Source: Mycobacteriales bacterium (lineage in GTDB: Bacteria > Actinomycetota > Actinomycetes > JAFAQI01 > DASSKL01). Taken from it: a stretch of DNA of 64,000 nucleotides. The position numbers and the translations under genes were made by a program. How positions within the stretch are numbered: position 1 is the stretch's first letter; every line of letters starts with the position of its first letter. The stretch is taken from contig DASSKL010000071.1 in the NCBI GenBank assembly GCA_035690485.1, forward strand, positions 31,453-95,452, given 5' to 3'. A model generated the notes under the pieces. The model did no database searches. It was not told where the DNA came from and worked only from the letters and a program-made list of their open reading frames with translations. This document shows, piece by piece, positions 24,995 to 33,599 of this stretch.

Positions 24995-25399
24995 ATGGCC
25001 GCGCGACGCGCGAGCGTGCGTCGGCAGGTGCGCATCGCGCGACCGGCGGACGACGTCTGGTCTCTGGTCGGCGATCCGCGGCGCATCACCGACTGGTTCC
25101 CGGGGATCGTCGCTGCCGACGTCGACGGCGAGACCCGCACGATCACCACGGGAGCCGGTCTGCCCATGCCGGAGCAGATCGTCACGTGCGACCGCCTGCA
25201 GCGGCGGTTCCAGTACCGCATCACCGCCCCGCTCTTCCAGGAGCACCTCTCGACGATCGACGTGATCGACCTGGGTGACGGGACGAGCCTGGTCGTCTAC
25301 GGCGTCGACGCCGCCCCCGCGACGATGGCGCTGGTCATCGGCGGCGCGGCGGGCAACGCGCTCGAGCACCTCCGCGTCGTCATGGAAGGAACCGGCTGA
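24995..25399 (+). CDS. SRPBCC-family protein (polyketide cyclase/START-like fold)
   Basis: The product is 134 residues. The N-terminus RRQVRIARPADDVWSLVGDP and DWFPGIV form the typical first strand and helix of the SRPBCC fold, which has a hydrophobic cavity for a small ligand. GGAAGNALEHLRVVME at the C-terminus is the long alpha helix closing the cavity. ATG 24995 has GGGGAGGG upstream; a TAGGTT at 24960-24965 is a candidate -10 box giving a ~23-nt leader. Its stop TGA overlaps the ATG of the sulfatase, so the two are translated together; the ligand could be the sulfatase product, which is inference. Confidence 0.85.
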   Translation: MAARRASVRRQVRIARPADDVWSLVGDPRRITDWFPGIVAADVDGETRTITTGAGLPMPEQIVTCDRLQRRFQYRITAPLFQEHLSTIDVIDLGDGTSLVVYGVDAAPATMALVIGGAAGNALEHLRVVMEGTG

Positions 25400-26934
25400 T
25401 GGGCCGCAAGATCCTCTTCGTCACGACCGACCAGCAGCGCTACGACACGCTCGGCTGCAACGGTGGCCTGCTCTCGCGCACCCCGGTCGCCGACCGGCTC
25501 GCCGCCGAGGGCATCCGCTACGAGCGGGCCGTCCCGCAGTCGGTCGTCTGCATGCCGTCGCGGTCGACGATGCTCACCGGCCAGCACCCCACGACGCACG
25601 GCGTCTGGATGAACGGCGTCCCGCTGCCCGTCGACGCTCCCTCGGTCGCCGGCTTGCTGCACGACGCCGGCTACCGCACCGCGCTGGTCGGCAAGGCGCA
25701 CTTCGAGCCGTTCCTCGACCCGTTCCTGCGGTTCACCGAGAATGCGCTGTCGCGCACCGGCACCACCCCGCCGGGGGGCACCCACCGGGGGTTCGAGCAC
25801 CTCGAGTTCGCGACCCACGGGGCGATCGGGCCGCTGCACTACGCCCGCTGGCTGCGTGAGCACCACCCCGAGGCCGTCGGCATGTTCTACGCCACGCTCG
25901 ACGGCGAGCTCGAGGTCAACGCCGAGGGGGGTGGCGACAGCGGAGCGCCCCAGGTCAAGGCCAACGCCGTGCCGCGGGAGTGGTACCACACCGACTGGGT
26001 CGCGGACCGCACGATCTCCTGGTTGGAGTCGCTCGACACCGACGACGACTGGTTCTGCTGGATGAGCTTCCCCGACCCGCACCATCCGTGGGACCCGCCG
26101 CAGTCGGAGGTCGGACGGGTCGACTGGCGCGAGGTGCCGCTGCCCGCCGGCTACCCGCAGACCGCCGCCGAGCGGGAGGCGCTGCTCGACCGCAAGCCCC
26201 GGCACTGGCGGCTCTGGTACGACGGCACGCTGGTCTCCAACTACGAGGCGCCGGCCCATTGGGTGCCGGCCACGCTGACTGCCGACCAGGTGCGCGAGGT
26301 CAACGCGCGCAACGCCGTCGAGGTCGAGCTCATCGACGAGGCCCTGGGCCGGGTGCTGCGCTGCATCGAGCGGCGCGGCTGGGGGGCCGACGTCGACGTC
26401 GTCTTCACCACGGATCACGGCGAGCTTCAGGGCGACTTCGGCCTGCTGTTCAAGGGGCCGTACCACGTCGACTCGCTGATGCGGCTGCCGCTGATCTGGC
26501 GACCCGCCCCCCGCACGGGCGCCCGTCCGTCGGTCGTCACCAGGCCCGTCGGGCTGGTCGACCTCGCGCCGACGTTCTGCCGGATCGCCGGGCTCGAGCC
26601 CGCCCCGTGGATGCAGGGCCGGCCGCTGCCCGGTGACGACGAGTCGGTCGCAGTCGAACGGGTGCTGACCGAGTGGGACAGCGAGCTGTTCGGGGTCGAC
26701 GTGCACCTGCGCACCGTCACCCGTGACCGCTGGGTCTGCACGGCGTACCTACCCGGGACCGTGCACGACGGGTCCGAAGGGGAGCTCTACGACCTCGTCG
26801 ACGATCCGCTGCAGCGGGACAACCGCTGGAACGACCCCACCCAGCGTTCGCTGCGCGACGACCTGCTCGCCGACCTCTGGGACAACCAGCCCGCGGCACA
26901 CCGGCCGCGGCTGCAGGTGGAGGCGCCGGTCTGA
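25399..26934 (+). CDS. Type I sulfatase (Cys-type, formylglycine-dependent), cytoplasmic
   Basis: The product is 511 residues. Metal ligands Asp11-Gln12 in FVTTDQQRYDTLG, and the formylglycine motif C-x-P-x-R at Cys51 (VVCMPSRSTMLTG), followed by GKAHFEPF and the C-terminal metal site FTTDHGELQGD. This signature marks type I sulfatases or closely related phosphonate monoester/phosphodiesterases; Cys51 must be converted to formylglycine by a separate enzyme (not seen in this window). No signal peptide, so the enzyme is cytoplasmic. The ATG overlaps the SRPBCC stop. Substrate could be an aryl or alkyl sulfate. Confidence 0.92.
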   Translation: MGRKILFVTTDQQRYDTLGCNGGLLSRTPVADRLAAEGIRYERAVPQSVVCMPSRSTMLTGQHPTTHGVWMNGVPLPVDAPSVAGLLHDAGYRTALVGKAHFEPFLDPFLRFTENALSRTGTTPPGGTHRGFEHLEFATHGAIGPLHYARWLREHHPEAVGMFYATLDGELEVNAEGGGDSGAPQVKANAVPREWYHTDWVADRTISWLESLDTDDDWFCWMSFPDPHHPWDPPQSEVGRVDWREVPLPAGYPQTAAEREALLDRKPRHWRLWYDGTLVSNYEAPAHWVPATLTADQVREVNARNAVEVELIDEALGRVLRCIERRGWGADVDVVFTTDHGELQGDFGLLFKGPYHVDSLMRLPLIWRPAPRTGARPSVVTRPVGLVDLAPTFCRIAGLEPAPWMQGRPLPGDDESVAVERVLTEWDSELFGVDVHLRTVTRDRWVCTAYLPGTVHDGSEGELYDLVDDPLQRDNRWNDPTQRSLRDDLLADLWDNQPAAHRPRLQVEAPV

Positions 26935-26991
26935 CCGCTGCCCGATCGCTCCCTGGCAGGAGCGCGGGTCGCGGCGTTGAAGTCTGCCCGC

Positions 26992-29196
26992 ATGCGTGGT
27001 CGTGGGTGGGTCTCCGCCGTCGCGGTCCTGGCCGTCGCCGTGCCGCTGGCCGTGACGGCGCAGGCCGGCGGTCCGGCCGCCGGCGCCGGCGGCCTGCTCG
27101 ACGCCGCGCGCGACGCGGCTCCCGTCGTGCTCACCGGCGCGCAGATCCCCGCCTGGGCCGCACCCCCGGCCGAGGGGCTTGCGCAGCCTTACCCGTCGGG
27201 ATCGCCGAAGGCCGACGGCGGTGACGGCGTGCGGACCGCGCACAACGGCACCCTCGAGGTGCCGCCGACGCCACCCACCGTCACCCAGGTCAACCCCGAC
27301 ACGATCGCGGCCTACGCCTGGACCGGCTCGGGCTGGCACGAGATCCCGGTCCAGGTCGACCAGCGGTTCCCCTACTTCCTGGCCAACGGCCGGTCGAGCT
27401 TCGGCGTCTACTCCGGCACCGACGAGGAGCTCACCTACGCGTGGGGCAGCGACGCACACGACCGGGGCGCGGAGGCGTGGAAGGCGATGTTCGGCCCCTG
27501 CCAGGCACAGTTCGCGACCGACACCGCCGAGGTCGAGGCCGCGAGCAAGGCCGGCTGGCTGTCGCTCGGCCCGCAGGAGACGCCGGCGTCCTACCTCGCG
27601 TCGATGACCGACCCCCAGCCACTGTTCGACGCCGACGACGAGCTGTCGTTCATGGCCGGTGATGCCGGCACGCAGGCGCCCAGCGGGCAGGCCCCGCCGG
27701 CGGATGCGACCAACGGCCAGCAGGTCACCATCACCGACCCGCTCGACCCCGCGACCGTCCGTTACGTCTACCTCTTCACGACCCCGCACGGATCGTCGTA
27801 CGACGCCGACAACGGTTACGTCCGCATGAGCCGGGACGCCGACTCGCTCGACTGGCTCGACCGCTACTCGTTCTCCCCGGCCAGCTACGACAAGATCGGC
27901 ACGTCCAACACCGGCTACGGGCCGAACCTGCCGGGCACCGTGTGCACCACGGCCGCCGACAACGACGCGCACCCGCAGATCACCGCGCCCGACGGCACCC
28001 CCCGCCCGTCGACCGATCGCCAGCCGCGCGACGACTTCACGATCACCACCCCGACCTACACGTTGCACACGACCGGTCGCTGGCTCGTGCAGAGCCTGCA
28101 GGTCGCCCGGCCCGCGACCGACGGCCCGCAGCCACCGGGCAAGGCGCTCGGCCTCGCCAAGCACGTGAAGCCGGTGACCTACGGGCCCAACGTCATCGCC
28201 CGCTGGAAGGGCCGGGCGTTCCAGCAGAGTCCCGACTCCTCGGTCTCGCTCGTCGGCTTCGAGGACGAGCAGGTCAACTGGGAGATGAACTCCGCCCTGC
28301 TGGGTTGGCGGGCCGGGCCGGTGCGGGCGATCCGCGAGGTCTGGGGCGCCGACTCGGGCACCAACGTGACGAAGACCGAGACCTACTACCGCGACGCCGA
28401 CGTCTTCGCCTACCACGTGCGCGTCCACCCGATCCCGCCCGACGGGCTCTACACGGACTGGGACTACCGCCCCGGCGTCGCGACGACCTACTACAACCTG
28501 CGCAACCCCGCCGGTGTGCCGATCGACGGGGTGCCTGACAGCAGCGTCGGCGAGGTCGACCAGGTGCCGGTCACCGGGCAGAACGCCGAGGTCAACTCGT
28601 GCGACCCGACGTTCGCGATCTGCTCCGCCCTCGACAACCCGGAGGAGGTCGCGGGACCGGGCTTCGGTCTGGTCTACGAGTTCGAGCTCACCGGCCCCAC
28701 GGCGCTGGCCGGCAACGTCGCGGTGGTGCCCTACTACCGCGACGACGCCTGCTTCGACGACGGCACCGGCGACGCGCCGGCTCCGCGTCCCTGGCCGGGG
28801 GAGCCCTCGACCGACTCGCGCGTGCGCGACGGCTACGTCGCCTACTGGCAGCACTACTGGGACACCCACCTCGCCGCGCAGCGCTTCCCGCGCCCGTCGT
28901 CGTACGCCGACCTGAAGTGCCGGCCGCAGCTTGCGGTGCACGGCGACCCCACCGCCAACCCCGGCGTGCCGCCGTGGCAGATCATGCCGTTCCAGGGCGC
29001 GATCGCCGAGCAGGGCGTGCACTTCTTCGTCTCGCAGGACAGCGACAACACGTTCCTGCCGAAGAACACCGACGAGATCGACGGCCGGCAGTGGCGGTTC
29101 GCGATCCCGATGGCGGCACCGACGAACGAGCTGCTGGCCTACGGCGCCAACGTGACGGCAAAGCTCGTGGCGGTGGCGGCGCCGCTTTCTCCCTGA
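26992..29196 (+). CDS. Large secreted protein of unknown function
   Basis: The product is 734 residues. ATG 26992 opens a clear signal peptide (MRGRGWVSAVAVLAVAVP, cleaved near AQA); an in-frame TTG at 26977 would add five residues. I do not recognise the fold. The protein is rich in Asp, Thr, Tyr, Trp and Pro, has few Cys, and no transmembrane anchor or repeat. Sections read like a beta-rich domain: YAWTGSGWHEIPVQVDQRF near residue 100, QQVTITDPLDPATVRYVYLF near 240, and WQIMPFQGAIAEQGVHFFVS near 670. It may be a secreted carbohydrate- or surface-acting protein; function is not inferred. It starts 57 nt after the sulfatase and may belong to the same transcript. Confidence 0.75.
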   Translation: MRGRGWVSAVAVLAVAVPLAVTAQAGGPAAGAGGLLDAARDAAPVVLTGAQIPAWAAPPAEGLAQPYPSGSPKADGGDGVRTAHNGTLEVPPTPPTVTQVNPDTIAAYAWTGSGWHEIPVQVDQRFPYFLANGRSSFGVYSGTDEELTYAWGSDAHDRGAEAWKAMFGPCQAQFATDTAEVEAASKAGWLSLGPQETPASYLASMTDPQPLFDADDELSFMAGDAGTQAPSGQAPPADATNGQQVTITDPLDPATVRYVYLFTTPHGSSYDADNGYVRMSRDADSLDWLDRYSFSPASYDKIGTSNTGYGPNLPGTVCTTAADNDAHPQITAPDGTPRPSTDRQPRDDFTITTPTYTLHTTGRWLVQSLQVARPATDGPQPPGKALGLAKHVKPVTYGPNVIARWKGRAFQQSPDSSVSLVGFEDEQVNWEMNSALLGWRAGPVRAIREVWGADSGTNVTKTETYYRDADVFAYHVRVHPIPPDGLYTDWDYRPGVATTYYNLRNPAGVPIDGVPDSSVGEVDQVPVTGQNAEVNSCDPTFAICSALDNPEEVAGPGFGLVYEFELTGPTALAGNVAVVPYYRDDACFDDGTGDAPAPRPWPGEPSTDSRVRDGYVAYWQHYWDTHLAAQRFPRPSSYADLKCRPQLAVHGDPTANPGVPPWQIMPFQGAIAEQGVHFFVSQDSDNTFLPKNTDEIDGRQWRFAIPMAAPTNELLAYGANVTAKLVAVAAPLSP

Positions 29197-29308
29197 TCGT
29201 CCCTTCACACCCCGCGGGTCGGCCGGCGCGTTTGCCAGGTGGACGGCCGCGGGCACCAGAATGTCGATCGACCCGTCACGCGGGCGGGTCACGGCAGAAG
29301 GGCGCGGC

Positions 29309-29665
29309 GTGTTCGAGGCCGACAACATCCGTGAGTGGCGTGGTCACGACGTCGTCGACAGCTCGGGCGGCAAGATCGGCGAGCTCGAGGCGATCTACGT
29401 CGACACCGCCACTGACGAACCGTCGTTCGCCACGGTGAAGATCGGGTTCCCCGGCCGCCACCGGCTGGTGTTCGTGCCCCTCGACCGGGCCACCGTCGGC
29501 CCGGGCTACCTGAAGGTGGCCTACGACAAGAAGCTGGTGAAGGACGCGCCGGCCATCGACACCGACGGCGAGCTGCGGGCGGCCGACGAGCCCGAGGTCT
29601 TCAAGCACTACGAGCTTGACTACCAAACGGGTGCGAGCGGCGAGCGCCGGCTCGCCCGACGGTAA
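29309..29665 (+). CDS. PRC-barrel domain protein
   Basis: The product is 118 residues. VFEADNIREWRGHDVVDSS followed by GKIGELEAIYVDTATDEPSF is the classic actinobacterial PRC-barrel opening; the fold is shared with RimM and photosynthetic reaction-centre H subunits. These short proteins are probably structural or RNA/protein-binding, but their role is not known. GTG 29309 was chosen over the upstream in-frame ATG at 29261 because homology begins at this residue and AGAAGG lies 8-12 nt before it. A small membrane protein gene follows after 11 nt. Confidence 0.85.
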   Translation: MFEADNIREWRGHDVVDSSGGKIGELEAIYVDTATDEPSFATVKIGFPGRHRLVFVPLDRATVGPGYLKVAYDKKLVKDAPAIDTDGELRAADEPEVFKHYELDYQTGASGERRLARR

Positions 29666-29676
29666 GGGGCAGCGTC

Positions 29677-29841
29677 GTGGCCGTGTTCTTCTTCCTGCTG
29701 CTGGTCGCCATCGTGCTCGGCATCATCGGCTGGGTCGTGAAGGGCCTGCTCTTCCTCTTCGCGATCGGCGTGCTGGTGTTCCTGCTGTCGTTCGTGCTCG
29801 TCGGGTGGCGCTGGCGCCGCCGCCGGCGACCCGCTCGCTGA
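29677..29841 (+). CDS. Small hydrophobic membrane protein
   Basis: A 54-residue frame beginning GTG 29677 (VAVFFFLLLVAIVLGIIGWV) has two hydrophobic stretches around a single Lys, then a basic tail [17 protein letters not shown] lies 10-14 nt upstream. It follows the PRC-barrel gene by 11 nt and is probably translated from the same mRNA. Small two-helix proteins with a basic tail often act as membrane adaptors, but nothing specific can be assigned. Confidence 0.7.
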   Translation: MAVFFFLLLVAIVLGIIGWVVKGLLFLFAIGVLVFLLSFVLVGWRWRRRRRPAR

Positions 29842-29875
29842 GCGAGCCGGCCGCCGGCCTGCGGCTTCGGTCTGG

Positions 29876-31588
29876 TCAGGAGCCGCTGGTCAGGGCGGCG
29901 AGCTCCCGCTGCACCATCTCCTCGTGCTGCTGCGCGTCCTCGCGTGCCCTGCGCGGGCTCCAGCGCCCGGTCATCACGAAGACGAACGGGATGAACGCGA
30001 CCTCGCAGCCGACGCACACCCAGAACCACTTCTGCCACTCGTGCGGGGCGTCCATGGCGGCCGTGGCGACCTTCGTGCCGTACTTCGCCAGCGTCTCCTT
30101 GGCGTTCGCCGGCAACTGCCCCACGGCGACCAGCCGTTGCAGCGCCTCGGTCGGCGCGATGCCTTCCGCCTTCGCGATCTCACCGACGGCCTTGGTGACC
30201 GCCGACTGGTCGGTCGGGTTCGTCTGCAGGATGCCCAGCGTCGCCGGGTCGACCTCGCCGATGGTCTTGACCTGCTGGGGGTACTTCGCCTGCACCGCCG
30301 CGACGTCGGCCCCGTGCTCCACGAGCGGCGTGACCGACGTGACGAGCAGCGGGATGGCGACTGCCGACAGGGCCACGATGACCCGGATGATCCAGCCCCA
30401 CACCGCGAGACCCGTGGCCGTCAGCGCCGGGTTGCGGCGCTCGACCGTCTCGGTGAAGCTCGCCATCCAGGGTGCGTAGGTGATGGCGAGGAAGACCGCG
30501 AGCAGGCTCAGCATGAACACGAAGTCGTAGTAGCTCGTGCTCGGCCTCGTCGCGTGCATCAGGAAGTAGATCGTCATCGCGATCGATCCGAGGGCGCCGA
30601 AGACCATGAAGGGCTTGCGCACCTTGATCCAGTCGGAGAGCAGCCCGACGACGATCAGCGCTCCGGCGTCGAAGGCCCACAACCAGTTGCCGAGGCCGTT
30701 GGCCTGCGACTGGCTGAAGCCGAAGACCGTCGTGAAGTAGATGACCGAGAACCCGACCATCGTGTAATAGATCATCAGGAAGATGCTGATCGCGAAGGCC
30801 GAGCCCACGACGTCGAGATGGAGCATCTGCCGCCAGGGGTGCTGGAGGCTGGCCTCCACGTCGATGCCCTGGGCTCGGGCCTCGATCAACGCGCGGTCGC
30901 GCATGCTCACCATCAGCTGGTCGCGGAGCCGCGGCGACAGCTCGCGCAGGAAGAGCAGCGCGAGGACGAACACGATCATCCCGGCCCAGCCGGCGTAGCG
31001 GAACTGGTCGTTGAAGTCCGCGGTCTGGGAGAGCGTGTGGCTCGAGACCTCCGCCACGATCAGGCTGCCGATGACCGGACCGAGCGTCCAGAAGCCCATC
31101 GCCGAGGCGCGGCCCAGCTGCGGCGAGTAGTCGCGCACGAGTGCCGGCGTTGCGACCAGGATGATGCCCTCGACGAAGCTCACCGCGGCGAGCAGCCCCA
31201 GGTAGCCGTCCTTGCCCGGTGCGTTGGGCAGCCCGAACCACAGCAGGAACGCGACGACGCCCAGCCCGTAGGCGACGAGGTTCGCGCGCCCCCACCGGTC
31301 GGCGAGGCCGGCCAGCAGCGACGCGAACGCGCCGACGATGTTGCCGACCACCGAGATGTAGACGAAGAACGTGAACGACATCCCGTAGTGACGCATGATC
31401 GTCGGGGCGATCGCGCCCTGCACGTAGAGCTCGTAATAGAGGACGATCGTCGCGAGCACGACGATCGCCAGGTAGAACGTGCGCGGCGCGGTGTCGGGAT
31501 ACCGCTCGATGCGCCGGTCCCACAAGCCTCGAAGCAGCGAGGGATTGCCCGCCGGATGAGTGGCCACGGCTTGATGTGTGCCTGCCAT
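29876..31588 (-). CDS. MFS transporter with a long soluble insertion before the last helix
   Basis: The product is 570 residues. The N-terminal half shows an MFS pattern (YYELYVQGAIAPTIMRHYG, then AGLADRWGRANLVAYGLG as motif A). Between the penultimate helix (ending near VTSVTP, about residue 435) and the last helix (WFWVCVGCEVAFIPFVFVM, about residue 525) lies an ~85-residue hydrophilic stretch starting EHGADVAAVQAKYPQQ; most MFS proteins lack this. The substrate is unknown. A GGGGAG site precedes ATG 31588. It lies 91 nt downstream of the thiamine-diphosphate enzyme gene, with a palindrome and -10-like TATATT in between, so it may have its own promoter. Confidence 0.88.
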   Translation of the reverse strand: MAGTHQAVATHPAGNPSLLRGLWDRRIERYPDTAPRTFYLAIVVLATIVLYYELYVQGAIAPTIMRHYGMSFTFFVYISVVGNIVGAFASLLAGLADRWGRANLVAYGLGVVAFLLWFGLPNAPGKDGYLGLLAAVSFVEGIILVATPALVRDYSPQLGRASAMGFWTLGPVIGSLIVAEVSSHTLSQTADFNDQFRYAGWAGMIVFVLALLFLRELSPRLRDQLMVSMRDRALIEARAQGIDVEASLQHPWRQMLHLDVVGSAFAISIFLMIYYTMVGFSVIYFTTVFGFSQSQANGLGNWLWAFDAGALIVVGLLSDWIKVRKPFMVFGALGSIAMTIYFLMHATRPSTSYYDFVFMLSLLAVFLAITYAPWMASFTETVERRNPALTATGLAVWGWIIRVIVALSAVAIPLLVTSVTPLVEHGADVAAVQAKYPQQVKTIGEVDPATLGILQTNPTDQSAVTKAVGEIAKAEGIAPTEALQRLVAVGQLPANAKETLAKYGTKVATAAMDAPHEWQKWFWVCVGCEVAFIPFVFVMTGRWSPRRAREDAQQHEEMVQRELAALTSGS

Positions 31589-31631
31589 GCGCTTCTCCCC
31601 TCAGTGACGACCTCGGTGATCCACGATGAAA

Positions 31632-31646
31632 CCGAATATAGTTCGG
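31632..31646. promoter_or_regulatory. 15-bp palindrome over a -10-like box
   Basis: CCGAA-TATAG-TTCGG (31632-31646) lies 44 nt upstream of the MFS gene start. On the minus strand its centre contains TATATT, a good -10 hexamer. Flanking arms CTCGGTGATCC (31612-31622) and GGATCACGAG (31645-31654) form a wider imperfect inverted repeat. A regulator bound here would block the promoter of the MFS gene. No cognate regulator is adjacent. Confidence 0.5.
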
Positions 31647-31679
31647 ATCACGAGGGATGTGGCGCAGGCCACAGCCGGC

Positions 31680-33482
31680 TCAGCCGCTCTTGGTGCCCGG
31701 CAGGAACTCCTGCAGCTTCTGCTTGATCCCGGTGCGGGTGACGCCCCAGACGTCCGGATCGCCTTTGAGCATCGCCTCGGCGGCGTCCTTGAGCTGCTCG
31801 AACGTCACGTGCGGCGGGATCGGCGGCACGTCGGGGTCGGTGTGCACGTCGAGCACCGCGGGGCGACCAGCCTCGAAGGCACGCTGCCAGGCAGGCCCGA
31901 TGTCCTTGGCGCGCGTCACCGTCTCGCTGTGCAGCCCCAGCGAGGCCGCGAAGGCGGCGTAGTCGACGTCGGGCAGCGACTGGGACTCGACGAACTTCGG
32001 CGCGCCCTCCATCGCGCGCATCTCCCACGTCACCTGGTTGAGGTCGTTGTTGTGCAGGACGGCGACGACCAGTCGGGGGTCGGCCCACTCCTGCCAGTAG
32101 CGCGAGATCGTGATCAGCTCGGCCATGCCGTTCATCTGCATGGCGCCGTCGCCGACCAGCGCGATCGCCGGCCGGTCGGGATGGGCGAACTTCGCGCCGA
32201 TCGCGTAGGGCACGCCCGGGCCCATCGTCGCGAGCGTTCCGGACAGCGACCCGCGCATCGTCCCGCGCATCTTCAGGTGCCGGGCGTACCAGTTCGCGGC
32301 CGAACCGGAGTCGGACGAGAGCATCGCGTCGTCGGGGATGTGGGCGTTGAGGTCCCACACCAGCCGCATCGGGTTGACGCACTCCGACTTGTCGCTGTCG
32401 GTCATCGCGCGCCGCTCGACGACCTCCCACCAGCGGCGGACGTGGCCCTCGAGCTCCTCCTGCCAGGACCGGTCGGACTTCTTCTGCAGCAAGGGGATCA
32501 GCGCCTGCAGCGCCCGCTTCGCGTCGGCCACGAGGTTGACCTCGTAGGGGTAGCGCATGCCGATGAACTTGCCGTCGATGTCGATCTGGATCGCCCGCGC
32601 CTGCCCGAGCGGCGGCAGGAACTGGATGTAGGGGAAGTTCGACCCGACGGTCAGCAGCGTGTCGCAGCCCATCATCAGCTCGTACGAGGGGCGCGTCCCG
32701 AGCAGCCCGATCGAGCCGGTGACGAAGGGCAGGTCGTCGGGGAGCACGTCCTTGCCCAGCAACGCCTTCGCCACCCCGGCGCCGAGCAGGTCGGCCACCT
32801 GCGCCACCTCGGTCGACGCGTCGCGGGCGCCCTGCCCGACGAGGATCGCCACCTTCTTGCCGGCGTTGAGGATGTCGGCGCTACGCCGAATCGCCTCGGT
32901 GTCGGGGTCGACCGAGGGCCACGAGATGCCGAGGCTCGACGGCACCTCCTTGAACGCGTGGCCCGGCGGTTCGTAGTCGAGCTCCTGCACGTCCGACGGG
33001 ATGATGATGCAGGTCGGCGCCCGTTCGGCCAGCGCGACACGGATCGCGCGGTCGAGGACGTTGGGCAGCTGTTTCGGCACGGTGGCCGTCACGACGTAGT
33101 TGTGGCAGACGTCCTTGAACAGCGTCTGCAGATCGACCTCTTGCTGGTAGGAGCCGCCGATGCCGGAGCGTGCCGTCTGCCCGACGATGGCGACCACGGG
33201 CACGTGGTCGAGCAGCGCGTCGTACAGCCCGTTGAGCAGGTGGATGGCGCCCGGCCCGGACGTCGCCATGCAGACGCCGAACCGCCCGGAGAACTTCGCG
33301 TAGCCGACGGCCTCGAAAGCCGACATCTCCTCGTGCCGTGACTGCACGAACTTCGGCTGGTTCTTCGCCCGGCCGAACGCCGCGAGGATGGCGTTGATGC
33401 CGTCGCCGGGGAAGGCGAAGACCTCCTCGACGCCCCAGTCGCGCAACCGGTGCAGCAGGTAGTCGGCGACGGACTCGGCCAT
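31680..33482 (-). CDS. Thiamine-diphosphate-dependent enzyme (pyruvate oxidase/decarboxylase type)
   Basis: The product is 600 residues with the three-domain layout of the POX/acetolactate synthase family: N-terminal PYR domain with the catalytic Glu in RHEEMSAF (Glu51 or Glu52), a central domain, and a C-terminal PP domain with the ThDP/Mg motif Gly444-Asp445-Gly446 (VGDGAMQMNG) and Asn478-Asn479. The ISCO-like segment FPGDGINAI at the start is typical of pyruvate oxidase-like proteins; the exact keto acid is uncertain. ATG 33482 is preceded by GGAGG. The MFS gene at 29876-31588 follows in the same direction and might import or export its substrate. Confidence 0.9.
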   Translation of the reverse strand: MAESVADYLLHRLRDWGVEEVFAFPGDGINAILAAFGRAKNQPKFVQSRHEEMSAFEAVGYAKFSGRFGVCMATSGPGAIHLLNGLYDALLDHVPVVAIVGQTARSGIGGSYQQEVDLQTLFKDVCHNYVVTATVPKQLPNVLDRAIRVALAERAPTCIIIPSDVQELDYEPPGHAFKEVPSSLGISWPSVDPDTEAIRRSADILNAGKKVAILVGQGARDASTEVAQVADLLGAGVAKALLGKDVLPDDLPFVTGSIGLLGTRPSYELMMGCDTLLTVGSNFPYIQFLPPLGQARAIQIDIDGKFIGMRYPYEVNLVADAKRALQALIPLLQKKSDRSWQEELEGHVRRWWEVVERRAMTDSDKSECVNPMRLVWDLNAHIPDDAMLSSDSGSAANWYARHLKMRGTMRGSLSGTLATMGPGVPYAIGAKFAHPDRPAIALVGDGAMQMNGMAELITISRYWQEWADPRLVVAVLHNNDLNQVTWEMRAMEGAPKFVESQSLPDVDYAAFAASLGLHSETVTRAKDIGPAWQRAFEAGRPAVLDVHTDPDVPPIPPHVTFEQLKDAAEAMLKGDPDVWGVTRTGIKQKLQEFLPGTKSG

Positions 33483-33599
33483 GTCGTCCTCCCAGCAATC
33501 GGCCCCCTGCCGCGAACTACCACGCCACCTCGGTCGCAAACGTCGCCGGCGAGGGCCCAACCGCCGAGACCCGCGTAGGAGTGGACGAAGCCGCTGTTG

